Shown here one piece after another: positions 46,095 through 54,588 of a stretch of DNA of 64,000 nucleotides. The notes beneath the pieces were generated by a model. It saw only the letters and a program-made list of their open reading frames with translations, was not told the origin of the DNA and did not search any database. How positions within the stretch are numbered: position 1 is the first letter of the stretch; every line of letters starts with the position of its first letter. Location of the stretch: positions 1 through 64,000 of the forward strand of contig DATIPO010000058.1 of assembly GCA_035471925.1 (NCBI GenBank). The letters are read 5' to 3'. The position numbers were made by a program, and so were the translations under genes. The DNA comes from JANQFM01 sp035471925. GTDB lineage: Bacteria > Acidobacteriota > UBA6911 > RPQK01 > DATIPO01.

Positions 46095-47420
46095 ATGGCA
46101 GCTAAAGGAGTAGAAATCGCCGAACCCAGCGGCAAGCTGGGCGTCCTGCTGGTCGGCCTGGGGGCCGTCAGCACAACATTCATCGCGGGCGTGGAAGCCA
46201 TCAAAAAGGGCATCGGCAAACCGATAGGCTCACTCACCCAGATGGGAACCGTGCGGCTGGGCAAGCGCACCGAAAACCGCGTCCCGGCCATTCGTGACTT
46301 CGTCCCCCTGACCGCCCTGGACGACCTGGTCTTCGGCGCCTGGGACATATTCGAGGACGACGCCTACACGGCCTCACAAAAGTCTGGCGTGCTGGAGAAC
46401 GATCTGCTGCGCCAGCTCGAAGGCGAACTGCGGGCCGTGGAGCCTATGAAGGCCGTCTTCGACAAGCGCTACGTCAAGAAGCTCGACGGCCATCACGTCA
46501 AGCAGGGCGCCTCCAAGTGGGACCTCGCCCAACAGCTCATCGAAGAAATCGAACGGTTTCAGCAAAAGAGCGGCGTCACCCGTTGCGTCATGGTTTGGTG
46601 CGGAAGCACCGAGGTCTTCATCCGTCCCTCTCAGGTCCATGCCTCGCTGGAGACCTTGGAGAAGGCTATGGAGGAGAATCACCAGGACATCCCCTCCAGC
46701 ATGATCTACGCTTACGCCGCCCTCAAGTTGGGGATTCCCTACGCCAATGGCGCTCCCAACCTGACGGTCGACGTTCCAGCCTTCCACGAACTGGCCCAGC
46801 ATGGCGACGTACCCATCTGCGGCAAGGACTTCAAGACCGGACAGACCCTGATGAAGACCATCCTGGCTCCGGGACTCAAGGCCCGGCTGCTGGGCCTGTC
46901 GGGATGGTTCTCAACCAACATTCTGGGCAACCGTGACGGCGAGGTGCTGGACGATCCCGAGTCCTTCAAGACCAAGGAAGAAAGCAAGCTGTCGGTACTG
47001 GAGCACATCCTTCAGCCCCAGGTCTACCCCGAACTGTACGGCGACTTCTACCACAAGGTCCGCATCAACTACTATCCGCCCCGCCGCGACAACAAGGAAG
47101 GTTGGGACAATCTCGACATCTTCGGATGGCTGGGGTACCCGATGCAGATCAAGATCGACTTTCTGTGCCGCGACAGCATCTTGGCGGCTCCTCTGGTGCT
47201 CGACTTGGTGCTCTTTCTCGACTTGGCCCAGCGGGCCGGAATGTCAGGCATCCAGGAATGGCTCAGCTTCTATTTCAAGAGCCCCATGACATTGCCCGAA
47301 CTCTACCCCGAACACGACATTTTCATCCAGCTCATGAAACTGAAGAACACCCTCCGCTATCTGCGTGGAGAAGACCAGATCACCCACCTGGGGCTGGATT
47401 ACTATGATGACGAGGCTTGA
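46095..47420 (+). CDS. ino1: Inositol-3-phosphate synthase (Ino1)
   Basis: Converts glucose 6-phosphate to myo-inositol 3-phosphate with NAD. VLLVGLGAVSTTFIAGVEAI is the Rossmann site, and GSTEVFIRP, GAPNLTVDVPAFHELAQ and KDFKTGQTLMKT are family signatures. 441 aa. TAGGAGACAAGG is upstream. It ends the plus-strand gene run, followed by an intrinsic terminator about 100 bases later. It could feed inositol lipids or compatible solutes. Confidence 0.94.
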   Translation: MAAKGVEIAEPSGKLGVLLVGLGAVSTTFIAGVEAIKKGIGKPIGSLTQMGTVRLGKRTENRVPAIRDFVPLTALDDLVFGAWDIFEDDAYTASQKSGVLENDLLRQLEGELRAVEPMKAVFDKRYVKKLDGHHVKQGASKWDLAQQLIEEIERFQQKSGVTRCVMVWCGSTEVFIRPSQVHASLETLEKAMEENHQDIPSSMIYAYAALKLGIPYANGAPNLTVDVPAFHELAQHGDVPICGKDFKTGQTLMKTILAPGLKARLLGLSGWFSTNILGNRDGEVLDDPESFKTKEESKLSVLEHILQPQVYPELYGDFYHKVRINYYPPRRDNKEGWDNLDIFGWLGYPMQIKIDFLCRDSILAAPLVLDLVLFLDLAQRAGMSGIQEWLSFYFKSPMTLPELYPEHDIFIQLMKLKNTLRYLRGEDQITHLGLDYYDDEA

Positions 47421-47517
47421 AGGAAAGATTTCTTGAAGAAATCTGACCTTCGATTGAGGGAATCTGCACTCGGGCGGCGTTGCAACACTCAGAGGCAGTG
47501 AGCCCCCTCAGTTTAGA

Positions 47518-47551
47518 GGCCGGTCCGTCCCCCAGACGACCGGCCTTTTTT
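47518..47551 (+). terminator. Intrinsic terminator after ino1
   Basis: GGCCGGTC (47518-47525) pairs with GACCGGCC (47538-47545), extended by a GTC/GAC pair inside, then six T. A strong rho-independent terminator for the glyQS-ino1 run. Confidence 0.9.
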
Positions 47552-47686
47552 ATTCCCCTGACCAGATGGGCAACGAGTCGTGGGGGCTCTGGCGCATGAC
47601 TGTGGAGGCGTTGATCTTTGAGGGTCTGACGGGCTCACTCCAATCGACGGGCGCTTGTGACTGCAGTCTGCCCGTCGGGGAGATGA

Positions 47687-49546
47687 TCAGGCGCCTTGCG
47701 GCTGCGGAGCGCCGACTGGTTGCTGCCGGCGGCGCAGCAGCAGAGCGCCGCCGAAAAGCGCCGCCGCCAGTAAGATCCCCGCGTAAGAGAGATAGGTGCC
47801 GCTGAGATGGAAACGGGGCTCGACGCCGTCGGGGAAGGGGACGAATCCGCCATCACCCATGACGAGAATGCCCGACCAGGCTTGAGGCGGAAGTCCTTCT
47901 TCGATGGCTTTGATCTGGGCCATTTGCAGAGCACCGCTGACGCTTTGTCCCTGACCCAGGTAGCGGTAGAACTCTTCGAAAATGAAAGCGGCGTCATCGT
48001 CTCGCAGCGGCCATAAACTGCCCACGACGACCCTGGCGCGAGCCTGGAAAAAAGCCCTCGCCAGTCCCAGCACGCCTTCTCCCAGCATGACCTGTCCCGA
48101 AGCGCTCTGGCAGGCCGATAGAACGATGACCTTGTCATCGAGGTCAAGATCGACGATCTCCCGCACCTCGAGCCTTCCGTCTTGAGATCCGCTACCTGGA
48201 GCCAGAAAGATCGCCGACAATTCCGGATGAGAATCGTTACTGATCGCGTGAGCGGCGAAATGAAGCACTTGGAAGCCCTCGATAGGCCGATTCTTGATTT
48301 GTTCTTCTGAAGCCTCCGGACCCAACCAAAGCTGGCTTTCGCCTCCCATGAAACGCGTTACAGCACGGGCTTCTTGTCGGGCATAGGGAAGGGGCGCAAC
48401 CGCAGATTCGGAAATGGCTTCGGTCGGCATTCGGCTGAGGTCGGGATCTGCCAACACCAGTGCGGTAGATTCCGCACCCGATTCCGGCTCTGTCCACCAT
48501 CGGCTCCAAACCGTCGCTGACGGCGTGACCATCAGGCGGAATCTCCGGGCTAAGGCGGGGGTCTCGACATCCGGCCTGAGAAGGGCGAAGGGAAGGCGAT
48601 TCAAGATGCCGTCTGGAATGATGATCAACTCTTCGACTCCTTCGGGGAGCGATTCGAGAGCCGCCGCCAGGTATTGGCGGTAAAAAACCTCAGCAGCCGG
48701 AGGGATGCTTGTTTCACGACTCTCCAGCAATCCCTCCAGCAGCTTCACCCGATCTTGCAGCCAGTGGACATCAGCGGTGCGAAAAGCCCGAACAGCATCG
48801 CGATGAATCATCATCACCCAAGCCCCGCCGGAGAAATTCCCGAAACGGTCCTGATCGTACCCTAGTTGAAAGCTCAGCATTGCCTGATGCGGCTGAAGAG
48901 ATCCCCGCACCTCATGCAGGGTCGCAAGCGAGGACCGTCCCGGCTGAGCATCGTAGACAGCTTCGTTGCGCAGAATCCCCTTGCGGGCAAAAAGCTGCTC
49001 TCGCTGAGCCTTAAGACGCTCCGTGTCCTCCCTGGATTCGGCCAACCTGATTTCTTCCGTGAGGCGGTCGATATCCTGCTCGATCTCGCGGAGTTCGGGC
49101 TTAACTTGCTCGATCGCGCGGGTGGCCACCATCTCGTCGAGAAGCACACGGGCTCGCATCCGTTCAGTGATTTGGAACGCACGGGCCTTCAACTCGAGGC
49201 GATTGCTTTCTTCGCCCTCTTGCAACGCTTGTCCAGACAGCCACAGATAGGCTTCAGTAAGCCCAGCCAGCCAGCCCATGCGCCCGATTTGCCGTTGTTG
49301 TCGGTTTCGTTGGTCCTCGATCTCGCCGAGTATTTCTTCAGCTTGGTCCCAATCATCGGTGTGCAGGCTTGTCAGCATATGGGAAGTCCACATCCCGTGC
49401 GGCTTGCGATAATTCTCAGTCCCGTACTGTTGGGCTTGACGCTTGATCGCGAAAGCCTCGTCGAAGCGTCCTTCACGATAATAGCTCTCCACTAAGGCCC
49501 ACAAGGCCCAGTAGCCTTGATCCGATCGCCCCTCTTGCTCGGCCAT
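47687..49546 (-). CDS. CHAT-domain caspase-like protein, C-terminal part
   Basis: 619 aa as read from the ATG at 49546. Helical TPR-like repeats occupy the first 200 residues; a CHAT peptidase domain follows with the catalytic His in FQVLHFAAHAISND and Cys in VIVLSACQSASGQVM, ending LQMAQIKAIEEGLPPQAWSG. A single membrane helix lies at the end (YAGILLAAALFGGALLLRR). It is in frame with the upstream TPR ORF, from which it is parted only by a TAG at 49559-49561 and four codons; an AAGG before the ATG could allow independent initiation. No signal peptide of its own. Confidence 0.85.
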   Translation of the reverse strand: MAEQEGRSDQGYWALWALVESYYREGRFDEAFAIKRQAQQYGTENYRKPHGMWTSHMLTSLHTDDWDQAEEILGEIEDQRNRQQRQIGRMGWLAGLTEAYLWLSGQALQEGEESNRLELKARAFQITERMRARVLLDEMVATRAIEQVKPELREIEQDIDRLTEEIRLAESREDTERLKAQREQLFARKGILRNEAVYDAQPGRSSLATLHEVRGSLQPHQAMLSFQLGYDQDRFGNFSGGAWVMMIHRDAVRAFRTADVHWLQDRVKLLEGLLESRETSIPPAAEVFYRQYLAAALESLPEGVEELIIIPDGILNRLPFALLRPDVETPALARRFRLMVTPSATVWSRWWTEPESGAESTALVLADPDLSRMPTEAISESAVAPLPYARQEARAVTRFMGGESQLWLGPEASEEQIKNRPIEGFQVLHFAAHAISNDSHPELSAIFLAPGSGSQDGRLEVREIVDLDLDDKVIVLSACQSASGQVMLGEGVLGLARAFFQARARVVVGSLWPLRDDDAAFIFEEFYRYLGQGQSVSGALQMAQIKAIEEGLPPQAWSGILVMGDGGFVPFPDGVEPRFHLSGTYLSYAGILLAAALFGGALLLRRRQQPVGAPQPQGA

Positions 49547-49558
49547 CGTGACAGCCTT

Positions 49559-50497
49559 CTACAGCAATTGCTGGCCTCTCTGCAGGTGAGGCGGTCCCAG
49601 CCGGCTTTTGCTGGAGCCCAACCAAACCATCAGTGGAAGGGCGCGGGAGGTGTCCTCGGCCTCTTCGGCATGGCGCAGAGCTTGTTCACCCAGATCCAAC
49701 AGCTCTTCCAACTGCAGCTTCCAGTCTGGGGGGTGAACTTGGGACAACCACTGCGACTGCCGCCGGATATAGGCATCTGCGATGGATATCCAGAATGGTT
49801 CTCCGGCATTCACCTCAGACAGGGCAATCCGGGTGGCCTTGGCTGCTTCGAAATATTCGCCTGTGTCCTCCAGGATACTGGCCTTTCTCCGTAGATAGAA
49901 GAAGCGAAATCGCCCGTCGGCGACACGGCTCATGTCCGGGTCATATTTCTCAAGCGCTTCGCGTGCCTCGCCGATTCGTCCGAGGGTCATCAGGTGTTCG
50001 AGCACACTCAATGCCCCCCAGCCCCTGACCTCTTCGCTCTCTCCTTCATCCGCCAAGACCTGTGCTTGCCGGACATAAGTCTCCACTAAATCCCATTCTC
50101 TGAGCGACCAGGCAACATCCTTTAAGTTGGATAGCACGCGCACCTGAATAAGTGGCGCTTGCGACTCCAAGGCTCGTGTCAATGCCAACTTGTAGATCTC
50201 AAGCGCCTTTCTGTCGTCCTCTAAATCGGGATGAAACCGATAGAAATGTCCTCGCACCAGGGCCGTCCAACCCTGGGCAGGAGGCATGCAGCGCTCAAGC
50301 ACATCAAGGCCAGCGTCCCATAGTTGGCTGGCTCGGGCTTTCTCGAAGATACACAGGCGCGGACCGTAGGTGAGGGGTTCACTCTGCTCGTCCGCAAGAC
50401 ACTCTCGAAATACCTCGAAGACTGTGTCTTCCCGACACTCTGAAGCCGCTGCTAACGAGGAAGCTGTAAGAAGGAAGGCTAACAAGACTCGGAGCAT
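49559..50497 (-). CDS. Exported TPR protein, N-terminal part of the split TPR-CHAT gene
   Basis: Begins with a signal peptide (MLRVLLAFLLTASSLAAASE) at the ATG 50497, then TPR-like helices with pairs such as DRKALEIYKLALTRALESQ and GEYFEAAKATRIALSEVNAG. It stops at an amber codon (TAG, 49559-49561) and the same frame continues into the CHAT ORF. Reading through would give a protein of about 936 aa with signal peptide, TPRs, CHAT domain and membrane anchor, the usual layout. In-frame upstream ATGs at 50560, 50539 and 50521 are possible but would precede the signal peptide. Confidence 0.78.
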   Translation of the reverse strand: MLRVLLAFLLTASSLAAASECREDTVFEVFRECLADEQSEPLTYGPRLCIFEKARASQLWDAGLDVLERCMPPAQGWTALVRGHFYRFHPDLEDDRKALEIYKLALTRALESQAPLIQVRVLSNLKDVAWSLREWDLVETYVRQAQVLADEGESEEVRGWGALSVLEHLMTLGRIGEAREALEKYDPDMSRVADGRFRFFYLRRKASILEDTGEYFEAAKATRIALSEVNAGEPFWISIADAYIRRQSQWLSQVHPPDWKLQLEELLDLGEQALRHAEEAEDTSRALPLMVWLGSSKSRLGPPHLQRGQQLL

Positions 50498-50576
50498 CCT
50501 ACACCCTGCAGAAAAGACCATAAGATACCCATTCCCCATTCGCTGATGAGGAATAGGCATCCCAGGTAAAGAGAAT

Positions 50577-50756
50577 TTAGTTCAAGTAGCGGAAGGAACC
50601 GTCACCTCCCTTGGGATCGGGCTCGGAGGGAGGCGGCTCCTGGGGCGGATCTTGCTGCTGGGTTTGTATTATCGGCCTGCTCGGCCAGACTTGTCGTTGC
50701 ATTCCGGGCAACGGATTCTTAGGTTTTCGGTTGCGACCTTGTAGATTCACCAACAT
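50577..50756 (-). CDS. Small Pro/Gln-rich protein, 59 aa
   Basis: A short minus-strand frame begins MLVNLQGRNRKPKNPLP and ends GGDGSFRYLN, with a Pro/Gln/Glu-rich centre (QQQDPPQEPPPSEPDPK). TAGGAGG lies 4 bases before its ATG, strong but closely spaced. It sits between the zinc-finger membrane protein and the TPR-CHAT gene in the same orientation. It is basic at one end and acidic at the other, with no signal peptide. A peptide partner or substrate of the CHAT protease is one possibility; the role is unknown. Confidence 0.55.
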   Translation of the reverse strand: MLVNLQGRNRKPKNPLPGMQRQVWPSRPIIQTQQQDPPQEPPPSEPDPKGGDGSFRYLN

Positions 50757-50850
50757 GGATCCTCCTATGAACTTAGTTCCAGTTTCCCCATTGTAACGTG
50801 CGGGGCAGACCTATCCTCTCAGTGCAGGCTCGATTTATCAACTGAAAAGT

Positions 50851-51522
50851 CTAACGCAGGCGAAGAGTTTGCGAAGAGGAACGCCCGATTACGCCGGATT
50901 CAGACACGGCTTCGACTTGCCAAACCAGGATCGTGCCCGCAGGCAGATTCCTCAGATCGCTTGCATCTAATCTAAGTTCATTGGCCTTCACTCCCCACGT
51001 CGCTGCAACGTCACGCATGCCCTTCATCGTCTTGATCTCTATGCGGTAGGTGAGATCTTGGGCGGCTTCTTTGGGGATGACGTCCCATCGCAGGGTGAAG
51101 CCGTCGCGGGAAGCGGTAATGTCGTCGGCCAGTTCGATCCGGACGGGGGTGTCCTGAAGGTCGCGGAAGCGGGGCTCCGGTTGCAGGAGGGAATAGTAAA
51201 TGTTGCCGCCCAGTACGGCCAGAAGGAGCAGTGCGGCGATTCTCATCATCCAAGTAGAAGCGGCGGCGGGAGCGGGTTTGGGGATGGGCTGGCGGTTCTC
51301 GCCAGCGTAATCGATGGCCCGGGCCAGACGCCAGGCTTCGGCACAGACCGGGCAATCCACCAAGTGGTCGGCGATCTCGCGCACCTCAGCAGCAGGGGCC
51401 TTCCCGCGGGCGGCGTCGAAAATGCGCTCGGCCTCGAAGCATGTATCGGTTGGGACCGCTCTTTCGCTGAGGGCTGCAAAGTAGCGCCTCAAGAGAGCGA
51501 TTTCGTTATAGTTCGTCTCCAT
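50851..51522 (-). CDS. Putative anti-sigma-like membrane protein with HxxxCxxC motif
   Basis: 223 aa. The N-terminal part has IADHLVDCPVCAEAWRLARA, the His-Cys-Cys zinc motif found in ZAS/zf-HC2 anti-sigma factors. A single membrane helix follows (MMRIAALLLLAVLGGNIYYS) and then a beta-rich external domain resembling a fibronectin type III repeat (FTLRWDVIPKEAAQDLTYRI, LVWQVEAVSESGVIG). No sigma factor gene adjoins; the only one here is at 58682. AAGG lies before the ATG. It heads the operon with the 59-aa ORF and the TPR-CHAT genes. Confidence 0.75.
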   Translation of the reverse strand: METNYNEIALLRRYFAALSERAVPTDTCFEAERIFDAARGKAPAAEVREIADHLVDCPVCAEAWRLARAIDYAGENRQPIPKPAPAAASTWMMRIAALLLLAVLGGNIYYSLLQPEPRFRDLQDTPVRIELADDITASRDGFTLRWDVIPKEAAQDLTYRIEIKTMKGMRDVAATWGVKANELRLDASDLRNLPAGTILVWQVEAVSESGVIGRSSSQTLRLR

Positions 51523-51623
51523 CGCAACCTTATTAACGCTGCCCTGCTCAGTTTCCCCTCAAATCAAGGGTTTTTTTCGAGCTTGGACTATCAACGGCTA
51601 TTGAAGGCGCATCCATGGAGGAC

Positions 51624-53414
51624 CTAACCGCCTGCCGAGCGCCGGCTTCCATTACCAAGCGCCGCCGGAAACAGCCTGAGGATACCCCAGCCGCAAAGCA
51701 GGGCCAGCGCCAACAGGAGCGTTCCCCCCAGGTAACGCCCGTAGATAAAATAACCGCTGCCGAAAAGCACCGCATAAACGGCGGCGCAACTCAAAAACCA
51801 GCAGGCCAAGGCAGCCGCGGGAGAGTCGCGGTGCTTTGCCCTGGAGGTGTCCACCGCCTTCGACCAGCCGCGTCCATGGGGTTCGATCTTATCGTAAAAG
51901 GATTGCAGCGTGGCCCGATCGGCCGGAGCCGTAAAAAGAGTGATGGTCAGCCAGCAAACCGTCGTCAGGGCGACTCCGATGATCAGTCGGAGCCAAGGCG
52001 ATGGCAGTTCAAACCCCAGAGCTTCGTGGACGAACTCGAAATAGAGCGCCACCAGGAAGGACACGGCCATGGCCGAGATCTCGCTCCAGGCATTGATGCG
52101 CCACCAGAACCAGCGGAGAAGAAAAATCAGCCCCGTGCCGGCTCCGATCTGAAGCAGGATCTGGAAGGCCTGCAAGGCGTTTTCAAGCCACAGGGCCAAG
52201 ACGGAGGCAGCCACGGTCAAGAGGACGGTGGAAATGCGCGCCGCCGCTACATAGTGGCGCTCCTCGGCCTCGGGCCGAACGAAGCGCCGGTAAAAATCGT
52301 CCACGATATAGGACGATCCCCAGTTGAGATGGGTGCTGATGGTGGACATGTAGGCGGCGGCCAACGAGGCCAGGGCCAGCCCCAGCAATCCCGAGGGCAG
52401 GAAGGTCAGCATGGCGGGGTAGGCCAAGTCATGTCCGATGATCGAGGGGTCGAGTCCCGGAAAAGCCTGCTGGATGGAATCCAGGGTGGGGAAGACCAGC
52501 AAAGAGCACAAAGCCACGATGATCCAGGGCCAGGGACGGAGTCCGTAGTGGGCGGCGTTGAACCAGAGCACCGAGAGCATGGAGTGGCGTTCGTCGCGGG
52601 CGGCCAGCATCCGTTGGGCCACGTAGCCGCCTCCTCCCGGTTCAGCACCCGGATACCAAGTGCTCCACCACTGCACCGCCAAAGGGATGATGAAGACGGC
52701 CAAGGCGCCTTCCCAATCGCTGAAGTCAGGCAGCAGGCTGAGCTTGCCGGCCAACTGAGGACTCGACACCAATCCCGAGAGGCCGCCCACCTCAGGACGC
52801 TGCAGAGCGTAGTAGGCGGCCGCCAGGCTTCCGGCCATGGCCATGACGAAGAGCATCAAATCGGTCACCACCACTCCCCAGAGCCCGGCCGACGCGGAAT
52901 AAAGCGCGGTTACGGCGGCACAGACGATGACCACGGTGACGGGATCCAGCCCCAGCAGCACGCCTCCGATCTTGATGGCCGCCAACGTGACCGAGGCCAT
53001 GATGACCATGTTGAAGAAGACCCCCAGGTAGAGGGCCCTGAAACCTCTCAAGAAGGCCGCCGGACGTCCCGAGTAGCGCAGCTCGTAGAAACCGATGTCG
53101 GTCAGGGCCTCGGAGCGCCTCCACAGCTTGGCGTAAAAGAAGACGGTGCACATGCCGGTGATGACGAAGGCCCACCACACCCAATTGCCGCTGACGCCGC
53201 CGTTGCGCACGATGTCGGAGACCAAATTGGGGGTATCGGTGGAAAAAGTGGTGGCCACCATGGAAGTGCCCAACAACCACCAGGGCAGACTGCGTCCCGA
53301 GACGAAGAACTCATCCAAGCCACGGCCGGCCCGGCGCGAGAAGTAAAGGCCCACCGCCACCACCAGGGCAAAATAAAGGCCGATAATGGCCATGTCCAGA
53401 CTGCTGAGCTGCAT
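51624..53414 (-). CDS. Sodium:solute symporter (SSS family)
   Basis: 596 aa with about 14 hydrophobic helices. FVSGRSLPWWLLGTSMVATT and FSTDTPNLVSDIVRNGG are the SSS N-terminal signatures with sodium-site Ser/Thr residues. It resembles the sugar or solute symporters with an extended C-terminus. Substrate unknown. It is divergent from the HIT gene. Confidence 0.87.
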   Translation of the reverse strand: MQLSSLDMAIIGLYFALVVAVGLYFSRRAGRGLDEFFVSGRSLPWWLLGTSMVATTFSTDTPNLVSDIVRNGGVSGNWVWWAFVITGMCTVFFYAKLWRRSEALTDIGFYELRYSGRPAAFLRGFRALYLGVFFNMVIMASVTLAAIKIGGVLLGLDPVTVVIVCAAVTALYSASAGLWGVVVTDLMLFVMAMAGSLAAAYYALQRPEVGGLSGLVSSPQLAGKLSLLPDFSDWEGALAVFIIPLAVQWWSTWYPGAEPGGGGYVAQRMLAARDERHSMLSVLWFNAAHYGLRPWPWIIVALCSLLVFPTLDSIQQAFPGLDPSIIGHDLAYPAMLTFLPSGLLGLALASLAAAYMSTISTHLNWGSSYIVDDFYRRFVRPEAEERHYVAAARISTVLLTVAASVLALWLENALQAFQILLQIGAGTGLIFLLRWFWWRINAWSEISAMAVSFLVALYFEFVHEALGFELPSPWLRLIIGVALTTVCWLTITLFTAPADRATLQSFYDKIEPHGRGWSKAVDTSRAKHRDSPAAALACWFLSCAAVYAVLFGSGYFIYGRYLGGTLLLALALLCGWGILRLFPAALGNGSRRSAGG

Positions 53415-53497
53415 GGCCGCACATTATGCAATGCGAGACCGCGCCTGAAAAGCCGCCATGCTTTACAACCGGCCCGGATAGGAACCATGATAGGGGA

Positions 53498-53836
53498 ATG
53501 ACCATCTTCCAGAAGATCATCGACAAGGAAATCGAAGCCGACATCGTCTACGAAGACGATCTCTGCCTGGCTTTCAGGGACATCAATCCTCAAGCCCCGG
53601 TCCACGTGCTGCTGATCCCCAAGAAAGAAATCGTTTCCCTCAACCGACTGCAGGAGGATGATGCCGGCCTATGCGCCCATTTGATGTTGAAAGCCTCCGA
53701 GATCGCCCGCCAGCAGGGGATTGCCGAGGACGGCTACCGCCTGGTCGTGAACACCGGCCAAAAGGGCGGACAGTCAGTCGACCACCTGCATCTGCACATC
53801 CTGGGCGGACGCTCCATGAACTGGCCTCCGGGTTAG
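53498..53836 (+). CDS. HIT-family nucleotide hydrolase
   Basis: 112 aa from ATG 53498 (MTIFQKIIDKEIEADIVYED). The histidine triad is HLHLHILGGRSMNWPPG. Typical HinT/purine nucleoside phosphoramidase; hydrolyses AMP-linked substrates. Stand-alone gene. Confidence 0.94.
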   Translation: MTIFQKIIDKEIEADIVYEDDLCLAFRDINPQAPVHVLLIPKKEIVSLNRLQEDDAGLCAHLMLKASEIARQQGIAEDGYRLVVNTGQKGGQSVDHLHLHILGGRSMNWPPG

Positions 53837-54012
53837 CCCGCGTTTCTCACAGGTGGTCTGCTGTGGTGCCGCATCATCCGCGCTGACTGCGTTGCGCCCG
53901 GTCGGCCTGCTCAACGAATCCCCCTAGGCGCAGCCTTCTCATCGCGCCGAGAGCACATGGTGACCTCGGCCGGCAGAATCGGACACCTGTCTGGACTTGT
54001 TGGCCGCTTGGA

Positions 54013-54588
54013 CTAGAGACACTCGGACGCATGCTCGCGCAGGCGGCGGGGCATGGCCTGGAAGTCGGGATGATGGGCCACGTGCTTGAAGCGGTGACTC
54101 CAGACGATCCTGCGGCGGCAGACCAGGAAGATCCCGGGCATGATCCAGGGATTGCCCACCGGCTTGCCGCTGCGGTAGCCCTTGCGGTAGGTCTTGACGG
54201 CCTTGAGCCAGACTCCGGGGCCGAAGAGTTGGCGCAAGCTGCCGGCGTAGAGCTGGAAGGCGTCGTAAAAGCGGCGTTGGGGATCAGCCACGGCCCGGGC
54301 TTGGGGCCAAAACTCGGCGAAAAACGTCTCGCCCTCCTCCACCGAGCCGAGATGGAAGAAGAGGATGGGAGGATACTCTTCGCTCTCCAGGCAAGCTTCT
54401 TGCAGGTCTCCGACCGCTTCTCGGCAAAAAGGTCAGCCGAATTGGCGCAAGAAAACCAGCAAGTGGGCCCCTTCTCCAATCTCTTCGGCCAGGGTACTCC
54501 CTTGCAGTCCGCGTCCCGCGATGGGGTTGTGCAGGATTTCGTCGTCTAAGGTCAGCTTGCTCATCAGCTTCGGATTGGGGCCGCTCAT
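54013..54588 (-). CDS. Peroxiredoxin-like (AhpC/TSA_2, SelU-like) protein, candidate selenoprotein
   Basis: The frame from ATG 54588 reads to LLVFLRQFG, meets TGA at 54435-54433, and continues without another stop through PFCREAVGDLQEACLESEEY to the TAG at 54013. The TGA stands at codon 52 where the family has Cys, so the motif would be U-P-F-C in a CxxC position: strand, redox turn, helix, as in SelU/PRXL2 thioredoxin-fold proteins. After 21 bases the mRNA can form GGTC-GGA-GACC (54415-54405) with a G at the start of the loop, compatible with a bacterial SECIS. Downstream FLVCRRRIVWSHRFKHVAHH is typical of the family C-terminus. 191 aa. Its ATG overlaps the upstream stop (ATGA). If TGA is read as stop, it is a broken gene. 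Confidence 0.78.

Noticed and set aside
49559..49561. TAG in the TPR-CHAT gene considered as evidence of genome-wide amber recoding or pyrrolysine
   Set aside because: TAG is the ordinary stop of other genes here, for example atpD and the kinase, so it is not reassigned throughout.
51615..53501. 628-codon plus-strand frame opposite the SSS symporter
   Set aside because: Very Gly/Gln/His-rich translation with no domain, and the symporter on the other strand is certain.
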